DNA from: Giardia muris
Taxonomy: Eukaryota > Fornicata > Diplomonadida > Hexamitidae
Length of the DNA stretch: 64,000 nucleotides
Direction: 5' to 3'
Assembly (NCBI GenBank): GCA_006247105.1
Contig: CM016928.1
Span: 248,001-312,000 of the forward strand
Shown: piece after piece, positions 27,162-36,900 of the stretch
Layout of the letters: each line of letters starts with the position of its first letter
How positions within the stretch are numbered: the first letter of the stretch is position 1
Made by a program: the position numbers and the translations under genes
The notes under the pieces: generated by a model
What the model saw: only the letters and a program-made list of their open reading frames with translations
Database searches by the model: none
Told to the model about the DNA's origin: nothing

Positions 27162-29258
27162 ATGAACTGGGACTTAAAAATGATGGGCCTGACAAATCCC
27201 TTGAGCTTCGAGCTGGTCCAGCATATCGACATCTACGACGCCCAGGTTCATTCGGGCGAGGTCGACGAGGCGGTCGAAGTCGACTCGGAGGCGGTTCAAT
27301 GCGGTGCCACCCATCCTTTGTACCCAATGTTGTATGCTTGCGCAGCTGGTAGTACGATCTTCCTCATCGATCTTCGGACAGGAAAGCAGCACTTACGCAT
27401 CCCCCTGCGCAACCTTGGAGTGATTTCCGATCTGGTCTTCCTGACTCCTATCAAGCGTGTGATTTACCGTACTGCCCTCAACGATGATACGATTGTGAGG
27501 GAGAAGGTCGCCCTCTATAACCCTAACTTCTGCGAGACCTTTATTGCGTTCACCGTCAGATCAATGCCAACGCAGGCTTCAATGGTTTTCTTATTGGATC
27601 TCGAGGCGAACAGTCTATACCGACTAGGGACACGCTCTCCGGTCTGCGGTCTAGCAGTCCCATTGGCCGGCGTCTCCCACAGAATCCTTTGTAGTAGCGA
27701 TGCGTATACTCGTGCGGCCTCGAATACGTCCGACATCTCGGAGGCGTTCAGCCCTCGCGCGTATCAGATCGAGCCGCGAAGCAGCGTTCCCTACATGGTA
27801 TTAGCAATCGCCCTGCAATCCCAGGTCATTGTCGTGACGTTCACAGTCCCAAAGCCTGGTGCACGTCTGGGCAACATGTACAAGCTACTGCTGCAGCTCC
27901 CCCCTCATAACACTCCGCGCCCCGAGATCGCGTTTGGCGGTAGTCCTCGTGAGTTGTATGTCCGACTGGACGACTCGCTCATGCGGTACGATATGGGGAC
28001 CTGCGGAGAACGCGAGGAATGGAACCGTGCGACCAGCGAGGCGGCCGCATATCGCGAGCTACTATTACAGCAGTTGCAGAGGAACGGACTGCATTCCTAC
28101 GGCGTGGAGTACTTCGCCGCATACACCTTCGTCGTCGAGTCCATGTTCCTTCCCTTCTCGCAAGCGCAAGCCGTCTCTTGGAGCTTCAGAGACGTCATCC
28201 GAGGCGCCCAAGCAAAGTTCTCTGCTCACCCCTTCGTGGCACGCCAGCTCTCCCTGACTGATTCCCATCAGTTTGGGGTGGAACGGATGGCCGTCTCTCC
28301 CTTGGGAGAGCTCATTGCCCTCGCCACCCGAGGCTTCATCATCCTGTACCATTCTAGTAAGAAGCAGATATTCGCCATTCTCCTTTATCCAACCACACAC
28401 TCGAGTCAATATGTCGATAGCGCAAAGATCGCCGAGTTCACCCTCAGATTCATGCTTACAGAGGACCAGGGCCTTGGGAAGCCGGATGTTGGAAACATAG
28501 ACGATTTCGCAGACTTCTTCTTCGGTGATGAGGAACCAGGCTTAAAAGGCACGCCTGTAGAGCCCGAAATCCCGTCGAAGCCAGTTCTCAATCAGGACGT
28601 CCTTCGGCAGCTACATGCCTCGTCATACTTATCTCAAAGCAGCCTGCTATCAGAGATCAGTTATACCGCTGCCACGGTTGGGTCGGAACAGGATGGGGCG
28701 GGACAAACGCCCTCCGGCTGCGATCCCCTAGCTTACTTCCTCAACGAGAGCACCGTTAGCTCATATTTCAACGGAACCCTTCAGAGATCAATGCGCCTTC
28801 TAGAATTCCTCCAGGATCACAAGCACATGTATTCTATATTCTACTCTCTCTTTGAGGTCCATACACGGCTCGGCGCGCGCACTGAGATGCACCAAGCGCT
28901 ACAAGGCGCCCAGAAGGCAAATCCGGTTTCTCTTCTATCGGAGAACACCGTGACGATGGACCTCCGTGATGTGATCGACTTCGCGGCCGGGCAGACGTTC
29001 TGCTTTTCGCCGGATAACGCACTCTTGACACTCTCCTCACTCAATGGGACCGGCAGTCCAGTCGTCTGGGACTTGCCACCTTTCGAGTCCCATCACGTAG
29101 CGGTGGTCCAGGGGCGCTTCTGGACGTGCGAGTTCATCGGGAACTACGACCTTAGCGCCTCAAACGTCTGTAGCTTCTGCAGTGATGCATGGCTTGTCAT
29201 GCGGAGTCTTGGATCGCAGCTCCACATCTTGAGTGCGCCCATTGCACGGTCAAAGTAG
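27162..29258 (+). CDS. Hypothetical protein, propeller-like
   Basis: This is a 698-residue protein of unknown function. Repeated short beta strands ending in Asp or small residues (TIFLIDLRTGKQHLRI, MVFLLDLEANSLYRL, LIALATRGFIILYHSSK, SPVVWDLPP) suggest WD40-like blades split by an acidic Phe/Asp-rich linker near 440-465. No signal peptide or membrane segment is apparent. The alternative ATG at 27180 directly follows CTTAAAAA and may be the real start, giving 692 residues. Confidence 0.75.
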   Translation: MNWDLKMMGLTNPLSFELVQHIDIYDAQVHSGEVDEAVEVDSEAVQCGATHPLYPMLYACAAGSTIFLIDLRTGKQHLRIPLRNLGVISDLVFLTPIKRVIYRTALNDDTIVREKVALYNPNFCETFIAFTVRSMPTQASMVFLLDLEANSLYRLGTRSPVCGLAVPLAGVSHRILCSSDAYTRAASNTSDISEAFSPRAYQIEPRSSVPYMVLAIALQSQVIVVTFTVPKPGARLGNMYKLLLQLPPHNTPRPEIAFGGSPRELYVRLDDSLMRYDMGTCGEREEWNRATSEAAAYRELLLQQLQRNGLHSYGVEYFAAYTFVVESMFLPFSQAQAVSWSFRDVIRGAQAKFSAHPFVARQLSLTDSHQFGVERMAVSPLGELIALATRGFIILYHSSKKQIFAILLYPTTHSSQYVDSAKIAEFTLRFMLTEDQGLGKPDVGNIDDFADFFFGDEEPGLKGTPVEPEIPSKPVLNQDVLRQLHASSYLSQSSLLSEISYTAATVGSEQDGAGQTPSGCDPLAYFLNESTVSSYFNGTLQRSMRLLEFLQDHKHMYSIFYSLFEVHTRLGARTEMHQALQGAQKANPVSLLSENTVTMDLRDVIDFAAGQTFCFSPDNALLTLSSLNGTGSPVVWDLPPFESHHVAVVQGRFWTCEFIGNYDLSASNVCSFCSDAWLVMRSLGSQLHILSAPIARSK

Positions 29259-29343
29259 GAGAGGGTTACCTAGTGGTCGTCTCTCTTATTGGCCTTAGCC
29301 TTCCACCGATTGTCAGTGACGACGGGTGAACGACTAACCAAAA

Positions 29344-31716
29344 ATGTTCTTGTTGCTTCTAATAGTCTCTCTGGCTCTAGCGCTTAAGCCAAAGGAGGTT
29401 ATCACCCTTGATGAGCTTTCTAAGATGCTGGACTCGATCCCTCTTGACATCAAGGCCGTGGCAGACCCAACACTTGACACCCTCATCAAATTGGTGGACA
29501 TGTATGTTTTTGATGAGATGGCAAAGGATCCGATCCCACCCTTCGGTGGTATGGACCAGGGACCGGGGTATGCGCGTCTCACGCCCGTCGATCTTAAGGC
29601 TCGCTTGAACTCCATTCGTGGACGAATTGATTCCTTTGATAATGACTTCTCCTTTCATAACGAATTATCGCACGCCTACCTTGACCTCAAGGACCCACAC
29701 ACTGTCTATGCCAAACCGCAGGGTTATGCGGCATTCCGCCTCGCCCTTCCTCTCACCCTTTCTCCTAGTCTTCAGAAAGATGGGAAGATGGAATATGTCC
29801 TGAGCGAGCTCCCGCCCGAGTACTCCTTCGTTACCCAAGCTTACCGTTTACTCTGCCATGAGCAGGGAATCTCCCTTGATAGCTTCATCGGTGGGACTGT
29901 AGCGAAGATCAACGGAATTGACGCCCACGTTGCAGTACAGCAGTTTGCCGACGACCTGGTTTATGTCTCAAAGAACCCACACGCGCGCTACAATCGCGCC
30001 CTCAGCACGGACTTTTATCTTCGTAGTCTACGGGTTTATTGCTGGCCTGGCACGACAGGTTCTCCGCTGGATACGGAGACCTACACATTTGAGTTTTCCA
30101 GCCTCGAGGGGACATTGGAACTCCCTCTTTTGGCATTCTCAACCGTCGAGTTTGAGGATGCGTATGCCATTGCAGAGAAGAACAGGCCCTCAACGGAGAC
30201 CGGTGCCGTTGAGACTCCAACTAGCCCTCTTCGCCGATTCCTGGCGGCAGATGTCATTCCCGCCCCCACTCTAGAAGATGAGGATAATATGGAGTTCTCC
30301 GCCATACACACCTTCTCCGACCTGTCCTTGTATCGCCTCACACGCGATAACAAGCTGGTCGCGTATCTACTGAACATCCTTACGTTCGCCCCCGAGGACC
30401 CAAATGCCTTCGTCGACGCTTTCGAGCAGTGTATGCAAGCAATGGATGATAAGCAGTCCGAGGATGCCTATCTCTTCGTCAACCTAGCTGAGAATGGAGG
30501 TGGGTACGTGACGCTCGGATATCGTGTCCTCCACGTTCTTGCACCCACCGTCGAGCCACTCTTCGGGAACTACACCGTTCGGAAGAGCAGGTATGCGGAA
30601 TACTACGCATCTGCTGGGCTCTTCGCCAGGCAGGCCCGTTATCGCTTGACAGATTGGATGCGCTACCGAAACAACGCGTGGTACACGGGTGAGACCCAGA
30701 CCTTCACTTTCCCGACCTCCCAGGCCGTCGATTATTCCGGAACCTACACGTTCGACCTTGCCTATGATGAAGGTGAGTTTGTTGAGGCCCTAGATCATCT
30801 GATGAGCGTCAAGCCCCCCAGCTTCCTTCAGAAGTATGGGGTCTCCCGCCTAGTCTTCCTTACAGATGGGACATGTGGCTCCACGTGCGCCACCTTAGCT
30901 AACCGTGCGCGTGAAGCTCGAGCTGGACTATGGATTGGCATTGGTGGTAATGTCGAACTGCGTGACAACATATCAATGGTCGTCGCGAGTTTCGCCGGGG
31001 GGTCTGTCATGGACACCGACTACATTTTCTCGAAGGACTTCCTTGAGGATAACGTGGAGGAGCGGCTTTCTATTCGACGACTTCCGACCTCTGCCATTCA
31101 CCGTTGGGCCTTTGAGCAGCTGTTCTCGTGGAATACGAGTCAGAAATATAGTCCAGTGGCCACACCGTTGGAGTTCGTGAATAACCCGGTCGACCTGTAC
31201 GTCGATCTTTGGCCGACGCCAAAGACGGGGATGAAAAGCCCCACCTTCTACAGGGACCTGAGTAATGCCGTGTATGACACCGTCACCACTAAGGGCTGCC
31301 TCGACTTCCAAGTCCAACTCGACACCGAATATTGCCCTCCCCTTGGAAACAAGCTTTTCGGCCACCAATGCAACCCACTAACGAACACATATTCTCCTAC
31401 GACCTGCGCCTTCTACTCATGCATGAGCGGCTACATCCTTTCCCTCGCGGATCTTTGTGAGCCCGTCCACGAGAAGTGGGATCAACCTCAGACCGCCATT
31501 GAGCGGGGAATATACGCTGGACTCGCCGTCGTCTTGGCCCTCCTCATAGGGGCCCTCACCGGATACTTTGTATGGCGCTGTATCGTCTTTGCCCGAGCTA
31601 AGCGCACGGCATCTATAAAGAGTGCCGAGATAGGCGAGACGGGTGAGACCTCCCTAAGCACAAATAACCTTCTCGTTGATGAGGACGACGATACCGAGAC
31701 ACACAAGCAGGAGTAG
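29344..31716 (+). CDS. Membrane-anchored S41 (CPAF-like) peptidase
   Basis: This 790-residue protein has an N-terminal signal peptide (MFLLLLIVSLALA), an S41-type peptidase body, a Cys-containing juxtamembrane stretch, one transmembrane helix (about 720-748) and a 40-residue acidic cytoplasmic tail. The S41 elements are FVNLAENGGGYVTLGY (Asn384 onward) and LTDGTCGSTCATLANR, with the predicted nucleophile Ser513. This matches the eukaryotic/fungal CPAF-like branch of tail-specific proteases. Orientation predicts the catalytic part in the lumen or outside the cell. The tail lacks the CRGKA ending of Giardia variant surface proteins. The ATG follows ACCAAAA. Confidence 0.8.
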   Translation: MFLLLLIVSLALALKPKEVITLDELSKMLDSIPLDIKAVADPTLDTLIKLVDMYVFDEMAKDPIPPFGGMDQGPGYARLTPVDLKARLNSIRGRIDSFDNDFSFHNELSHAYLDLKDPHTVYAKPQGYAAFRLALPLTLSPSLQKDGKMEYVLSELPPEYSFVTQAYRLLCHEQGISLDSFIGGTVAKINGIDAHVAVQQFADDLVYVSKNPHARYNRALSTDFYLRSLRVYCWPGTTGSPLDTETYTFEFSSLEGTLELPLLAFSTVEFEDAYAIAEKNRPSTETGAVETPTSPLRRFLAADVIPAPTLEDEDNMEFSAIHTFSDLSLYRLTRDNKLVAYLLNILTFAPEDPNAFVDAFEQCMQAMDDKQSEDAYLFVNLAENGGGYVTLGYRVLHVLAPTVEPLFGNYTVRKSRYAEYYASAGLFARQARYRLTDWMRYRNNAWYTGETQTFTFPTSQAVDYSGTYTFDLAYDEGEFVEALDHLMSVKPPSFLQKYGVSRLVFLTDGTCGSTCATLANRAREARAGLWIGIGGNVELRDNISMVVASFAGGSVMDTDYIFSKDFLEDNVEERLSIRRLPTSAIHRWAFEQLFSWNTSQKYSPVATPLEFVNNPVDLYVDLWPTPKTGMKSPTFYRDLSNAVYDTVTTKGCLDFQVQLDTEYCPPLGNKLFGHQCNPLTNTYSPTTCAFYSCMSGYILSLADLCEPVHEKWDQPQTAIERGIYAGLAVVLALLIGALTGYFVWRCIVFARAKRTASIKSAEIGETGETSLSTNNLLVDEDDDTETHKQE

Positions 31717-31728
31717 TAGTAGGGATTA

Positions 31729-31735
31729 AGTAAAT
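31729..31735 (+). terminator. Poly(A) signal AGTAAAT
   Basis: Exact AGTRAAY match 12 bp after the TAG stop of the S41 peptidase gene, within the 31-bp convergent gap. Confidence 0.7.
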
Positions 31736-31747
31736 AAGGCGGCGGGG

Positions 31748-33865
31748 CTACTTCTTAATTCCTGGAGTAAATTGAAGGGCTCCAGGGGTCATGATGACGG
31801 AGCTTCCGGGGACTTCCGCCCGTTGACGCGTCTCAACGAGTGATAACACACGGTTAACCTCATCTCGAGTCGCAGAATCTATACGTGCACTTGGCGGCGC
31901 AAAGGAAACTTCTTTAAGTGCCCGTGCCTCAGCAAGGTTCCGAGGTCGGTCTCTACTCCAACGGTCAAGCAAACTTAACAAGGCGTTGGCCTCGAAGTGT
32001 ATGTTTTCCAACTGCGCGTTGCACTGGTCTCGGAGCTGTGTGAGCTCCGTCCCGACCATCTTGACGACCTCAATTTTCATGCGATCGCGGAGCGTCGTGA
32101 TTATCAGCCGAAGTTGGCTATTCTCGCGCTCGACACTGGCCAGCTGTACGGCGAATTGATCTGCTAGACATTGCTTCTCACGTTCAAAGAGGGCGCGTTC
32201 CTCCGCCCTGACCGCCTCCCGTTGCCGCGCCATCGCCTCTGCTATGAAACGCCCGATCTCGCTGGCTGTATTCTGGAGGAGAACGAGGAACGGATCGCCA
32301 AGCTCCGTGGATTGCTGCGTCCCCCCATAGAGCAAGTCGACGCCTGTAGTATTCAAAAGACCTCTGCTAAGCTGCAAGCCAGACTGGAAGGCTGGAGAGC
32401 GAATGCTAGATAGCACCAACTCCTGAAGCCCTTTAACCTTCCCCTTCAAGTCCGAAAGGGCCTCGGCACAGACGCGTACAAATGCCCCAAGCGGGATTCT
32501 CCGAGTACTATCCTTCTCATAGTGGGCAATGGTCCCTTGGTAGGCCTCAAGGTTCTGAGAAAGCTCGGCATTGATACGACGGAAATGGTCCGCCTCCGCC
32601 CCAGCGTTTGTGAGGGCGGTCGCTAATCGCTCAAGCTCAATATCCTTCATCCCAATAGAGGCCTTGAGGGACATGTTTTCATCCCGTACTCGTACAAGTT
32701 CGTCGTTGATCTTGGTGACCCGCTGGGCCGCCTCCTCTCGCATTGCATTCCGAATCTCCGTCTCCTTATCAAGAAACTCCTGGCGAGCTGCTAGAAGGCG
32801 TTGCTGGAATTCCTCCTGAGCGTTCATTAGGATGACCCGAGACTCGAGCGTCACCTGCTGGCGCATCAGATCACACTCAAGCTTAACGGTCTCATAGTGC
32901 TGTGAGAGAGGGATCTGACCACTTCCGCCAGGTGCACCAATTGATGGACGAACGGTATTCGTTGAAACGGGGCCTTCTAACCTAAGAAGACTAATCTCAT
33001 CATTTTGTCGTTGAAGCTGCTCACTCAACAGGGTAAGGACTCTTCGTTGATCTTTGAGTTCTTTATCAACCGTGGCTGCCAGGCCATCAGCCTGTGTCTT
33101 TTCCTTCGATGACTGCGCGGCTGAGCTTGCGCGCACGGCGGCAAGGGCTTTATCTTTGCTTTTGAGCTCGAAGAGGGCCATCCTGTGGTCGGCCTGTAGT
33201 TTGTTATGTTCGGCCACTATCGTATTGTACTTTAGCTTCAGGTCATTGAGCTCATTCCTACACTGATGCATGCCTCCCTGATCATGCTTGAGGAGCTGGT
33301 TCTCGGATTCGAGCTTCTGGTGTGCGTTCTTGAGCATCGCCAACTGTGATTTATACTCCTCGTACTTTAAGCGGGACTTGTGTTCTAGGGCCGCATACCT
33401 GCTTTTCAACTCTGCTAAGGAGTCTGTCGCATGCTCGGCCTCCGTAAGCTTCTTCTCCAGCTGCCGAATCCTTTGCTCGGCTCCTTGTACTTCCTGCTTG
33501 AGTTTGGAGCAAGTAGCATCCAGCCGTGCGCAGTTCCCGGCAGTATCGACGAGCTTCTGGTCGGAAACTTCAACGAGAGAGCGGGTTCGCGCCAACTCCT
33601 CAAGAAGGTCACGAATCTTGGTCTCCTTCTCAGAATAGAGTGAGGCCTGGAAGATACGCACCATCTCTCCGGTCAAAGTGAGACGAGACCCTTCTGAAAT
33701 GCCACCTTGTTCCAGATGAGGCTCACCTGAATCTAAGGAGAGAAAGCAGACCCGATTGAAGAGCTCTCCAAGCCTCTGGTCATATTCTCTCTTCAGGTTG
33801 TCTATGTTCGAACGGTAGAGGGCCGCCGCGTCCTGGGGCGTGGGGAGGACTACTGGGCCCTGCAT
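31748..33865 (-). CDS. Long coiled-coil protein
   Basis: This 705-residue protein has heptad-rich helices over about residues 75-290 and 320-450, and again at 545-640, broken by Gly/Pro linkers. No motor, GTPase or catalytic domain is seen. Such proteins in Giardia often belong to the cytoskeleton, basal bodies or disc, but nothing here proves location. Its ATG lies 11 bp after the TAA stop of the SP-RING gene, and the A-run formed by that stop is its only AT-rich leader. Confidence 0.8.
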   Translation of the reverse strand: MQGPVVLPTPQDAAALYRSNIDNLKREYDQRLGELFNRVCFLSLDSGEPHLEQGGISEGSRLTLTGEMVRIFQASLYSEKETKIRDLLEELARTRSLVEVSDQKLVDTAGNCARLDATCSKLKQEVQGAEQRIRQLEKKLTEAEHATDSLAELKSRYAALEHKSRLKYEEYKSQLAMLKNAHQKLESENQLLKHDQGGMHQCRNELNDLKLKYNTIVAEHNKLQADHRMALFELKSKDKALAAVRASSAAQSSKEKTQADGLAATVDKELKDQRRVLTLLSEQLQRQNDEISLLRLEGPVSTNTVRPSIGAPGGSGQIPLSQHYETVKLECDLMRQQVTLESRVILMNAQEEFQQRLLAARQEFLDKETEIRNAMREEAAQRVTKINDELVRVRDENMSLKASIGMKDIELERLATALTNAGAEADHFRRINAELSQNLEAYQGTIAHYEKDSTRRIPLGAFVRVCAEALSDLKGKVKGLQELVLSSIRSPAFQSGLQLSRGLLNTTGVDLLYGGTQQSTELGDPFLVLLQNTASEIGRFIAEAMARQREAVRAEERALFEREKQCLADQFAVQLASVERENSQLRLIITTLRDRMKIEVVKMVGTELTQLRDQCNAQLENIHFEANALLSLLDRWSRDRPRNLAEARALKEVSFAPPSARIDSATRDEVNRVLSLVETRQRAEVPGSSVIMTPGALQFTPGIKK

Positions 33866-33874
33866 AGGCCGTTT

Positions 33875-33881
33875 TTTTACT
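33875..33881 (-). terminator. AGTAAA poly(A)-like signal overlapping a stop codon
   Basis: The minus strand reads AGTAAAA across the TAA stop (33877-33879) of the SP-RING gene, one mismatch from AGTRAAY. The same bases form the A-run before the next gene's ATG. Confidence 0.5.
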
Positions 33882-35316
33882 CCCAGCCGCTGAATTCCAT
33901 GTCATCCTGGGCCGGCACATTGGGATCTGGGCTATGGATCTCCCCGGTCACCGGGTTCAACCTGACCGTGTTCTGCTTCAGCTCGGGGATGGAGAGAAGG
34001 AGGAGGGCTAGGGCGTCGATATGCAATTTGGCAAAGTTGGCCTTCTCGTTGCAGATGATGCAATTCCATGCATTAGTGTCACGATAATAGTGGAGATACT
34101 CGCTTAGGTCCATCGACCGATTGAAATGACGACAAGTCTCGGAGCGGACTGGAATTGAGATTCTTTGGCGTGATAAGGAGGCCTCGAGATGGATAAGCTC
34201 GTCCACGGAGCAGATATCACTGTCCTCCTCATCATCCTCAATAGCTTTGGAGTAGACGCAGGCGATTTTCGACAAGAACGCCTGTTGCTCCTGTTCTGAG
34301 TATGTGGTACGTCCAAGATGCTTACGAATCACCTCCATGTACCGTGGTGTCGTTATGAATGGCCGGGTCTCCAAGATGGCACGTAGCTTCTCGATAGAGA
34401 GCTCCTCGGCAAGATAGAAGGAGACGTAGGGCAACTTGTATTCCTGATGCTCTCCGTGATCGGGGTGCACGGGGAACGGGACCCCGGTGAAGTCGACATA
34501 AACATGGGTGGTCTCCTTTAACGAGGACCTGATGGGCCCTGTCAAGTCGATGGGTATCGGCTGAATCTCTAATGCGGACCGATCTATGTGTAGCCTCTTG
34601 GACTTTGACGAGGTAATGGCGATGGCGTGGCCATTAACCGAGATGGTCAGCTCCGGCCCATCCGAGGTGGGCGTAGATAGGTAAATGACGGACAGATATG
34701 GCATCTTCTGGTCATTGATGGCCTCGAAAAAGGTGTATGCGAGGACCCGCGCGCTCTCACAACGCTCTAGGACAGTCACCACGTCATCCGGAAGCTTGAA
34801 CGTGAGAGAATTGGCCCTAGCCCCTTGCTTCAGCTTGAAAAGCCCGATACTGGCCGCGATCCGATAAAGGGGAGAAAACGACCGCACTATGCTTGAATGG
34901 AAGGGCATTCGATCAAACCTGATGAAATTCGACTGAGTAGAGTCAGCGCTATATCGAAGCCAGGTCACCTTGAAGTGATCGGCAAGCTCCAAGTACACAT
35001 CTATCAACCGTTTGTCCGAGAAGCTATCGGGAACACCCCAGCGTGAAGGCTCGCTTGCACATCGTTGCCAATTCGTTAGGAGGAACTCGACTAGCATCTG
35101 CTTGCGTTGTGGAAAGGGGTGATCCAAAAGGAAGATCCATGACAGGAGGTATGCCATCTGCTTGCTTTCCTGTACTTGAAGACCCCTTGTGAGGCGCTGA
35201 AGATTGAGCGTCCTCAACCCCTCCCTCACCTCCTGCTCCCTCCGAGGGGCGAGACGCCGGATGATCTCGTCAAGGATCTTGGGCGATTCAGTCACGGGGA
35301 GCGTTTGGGTATCCAT
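33877..35316 (-). CDS. PIAS/Siz-type SP-RING SUMO E3 ligase
   Basis: The C-terminal third carries an SP-RING: ISIPVRSETCRHFNRSMDL, then WNCIICNEKANFAKLHID. All four zinc ligands of the SP-RING are present (Cys395, His397, Cys419, Cys422). The LHID helix matches the IDxYF helix of Siz/PIAS proteins. The middle region (about 130-330) may be a diverged PINIT-like domain. SP-RING proteins bring SUMO-loaded Ubc9 to targets, mostly in the nucleus. No SAP domain is evident at the N-terminus. The ATG directly abuts the TAA of SRP54 and is in the same frame. Confidence 0.82.
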   Translation of the reverse strand: MDTQTLPVTESPKILDEIIRRLAPRREQEVREGLRTLNLQRLTRGLQVQESKQMAYLLSWIFLLDHPFPQRKQMLVEFLLTNWQRCASEPSRWGVPDSFSDKRLIDVYLELADHFKVTWLRYSADSTQSNFIRFDRMPFHSSIVRSFSPLYRIAASIGLFKLKQGARANSLTFKLPDDVVTVLERCESARVLAYTFFEAINDQKMPYLSVIYLSTPTSDGPELTISVNGHAIAITSSKSKRLHIDRSALEIQPIPIDLTGPIRSSLKETTHVYVDFTGVPFPVHPDHGEHQEYKLPYVSFYLAEELSIEKLRAILETRPFITTPRYMEVIRKHLGRTTYSEQEQQAFLSKIACVYSKAIEDDEEDSDICSVDELIHLEASLSRQRISIPVRSETCRHFNRSMDLSEYLHYYRDTNAWNCIICNEKANFAKLHIDALALLLLSIPELKQNTVRLNPVTGEIHSPDPNVPAQDDMEFSGWE

Positions 35317-36900
35317 TTATTTGCGCTGTTTCAAGTGCTTCAGCCTCCGAAGCTGGTCCGGATTCATCCCCCCCATGCTCTGCATCGCGCGCGCCATCTG
35401 AGCGTCGTTTGGCAGGTTGAGTCCCATGGCCTGCATGGCCTCCCGCATCCCCTGCTTGGACATCATCTCCTGGATGTTCCCCATCCCCGCCATCATCTGC
35501 TGCATCAGCTGTGGGTTGATGTTCATGCTCCCCAACATCTGCTGAAGCGCTGCTGGGTTCCGCATCTTCTTCCCCATTGACCCTATCGTCGTGCTAAACT
35601 CCTTTGCCTTCTCCATGAACTCCCTAACCTGCGGGACTGTGCAGCCACTCCCAATGGCGAGGCGGCGGACACGTGACTCGAAGCTGGGAGCCAAGCTATC
35701 CGACTGAAGGGTGGTGGTGTTATTCATGAGTTCAAGAGGCGTCATTGAGTCCATGATGTAACGATAGAGCTTCGCAGACTGTACCTCCGACTGGATGTCC
35801 AAGTCGTTATCATGTGCCATCTGTGACATCCCCGGAATCATATCGATGATCTTATCCAATGGTCCCATTTTCTCGAGGTTCCTTAACTGCTCACGGAAAT
35901 CATTGAAGCAGAAGCCCCCCTTCAACATGCGGCTCACGGTCTGAAGTTGCGCTTTATGGTCGATCTTGGCCGTCTGAATAGCTTCTTGCAGTCCCTGTAA
36001 GTCTCCATATCCCAAAAGCTTTGCAACGAAGCGCTGGGCATCAAAGACCTCAAGGTCATCCATCCTTTCGCCAGTACCAAGGAAGATGATTGGAGCATTT
36101 GTCGCACTGACTGCTGCTAAGGCACCTCCTCCACGCTTATGCCCGTCAAGCTTCGTCAGGATGATTGAACCGACGTCGACCGTTCTCTTGAAGGAGGTGG
36201 CTTGTTCAAATGCCGCTTGCCCAATTGAGGAGTCCAGAACGAAGATGTGTTCGTCAGGCTCGATTGCCGTCGAAATCTCCTGCATCTCTCGGAAGAGGGC
36301 TGCCTCTTGACGGTGACGTCCAGAAGTGTCAATGAGGATCAGATCGAAACCAAGTTTCTTGAAGTGTGCAACTCCCTTCTGTGCAAGACTCACTGGATCC
36401 TTTTCCGTGTAGCTGCCATAAAAGGGAATGCGCGTTGCTGTACAGTTCTGCTTCAGCTGGTCGAATGCCCCTGCTCGGAATGTATCGCAACAAACGACTC
36501 CAACGCGCCATCCACGAGTCTTGTAGTACAACCCATACTTGGCGCACGTCGTTGTCTTCCCAGCTCCTTGGAGGCCGACAAACATGACCGTATTTGGCTT
36601 ATTTCGCACCAGTGAGTACGGTTGACTACGTGAAGTGACAAGGGCGACCAATTCCTCAACGACGGCTCTTTGGACCGCCTGAGACGCGATCCCTCGTCCC
36701 GCTTGCTCGTCCTCCACAGTCTTGAGCTTCTGGGTAAGTGACCGTCGAATCTTATCCAACTGTGAAACCGGTACATCCACCGCCTCCAGGGCCGCCACAA
36801 GCTCGTCCACTAGGCCGCTCACGGTCTCACTTGTCCCCCGTGACTTGGCGAAGCGCTGGAGCGTCTCGGTGATCCTCAACCCGAGCTCGTTCAGCACCAT
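35317..36900 (-). CDS. SRP54: Signal recognition particle GTPase SRP54
   Basis: This 527-residue protein starts MVLNELGLRITETLQRF, the SRP54 N-domain start. It has the G domain (P-loop GLQGAGKTT 109-117, DTFRAGAFDQL, DTSGRHRQE, TKLDGHKRGGG) and a Met-rich M domain with repeated NPQLMQQMMAGMG-type helices for signal-peptide and SRP-RNA binding. It ends in a basic RRLKHLKQRK. The protein acts in co-translational targeting to the ER. The ATG at 36900 follows AGAAATTAC and matches the family start. The frame stays open for another 147 codons upstream. Confidence 0.96.
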   Translation of the reverse strand: MVLNELGLRITETLQRFAKSRGTSETVSGLVDELVAALEAVDVPVSQLDKIRRSLTQKLKTVEDEQAGRGIASQAVQRAVVEELVALVTSRSQPYSLVRNKPNTVMFVGLQGAGKTTTCAKYGLYYKTRGWRVGVVCCDTFRAGAFDQLKQNCTATRIPFYGSYTEKDPVSLAQKGVAHFKKLGFDLILIDTSGRHRQEAALFREMQEISTAIEPDEHIFVLDSSIGQAAFEQATSFKRTVDVGSIILTKLDGHKRGGGALAAVSATNAPIIFLGTGERMDDLEVFDAQRFVAKLLGYGDLQGLQEAIQTAKIDHKAQLQTVSRMLKGGFCFNDFREQLRNLEKMGPLDKIIDMIPGMSQMAHDNDLDIQSEVQSAKLYRYIMDSMTPLELMNNTTTLQSDSLAPSFESRVRRLAIGSGCTVPQVREFMEKAKEFSTTIGSMGKKMRNPAALQQMLGSMNINPQLMQQMMAGMGNIQEMMSKQGMREAMQAMGLNLPNDAQMARAMQSMGGMNPDQLRRLKHLKQRK

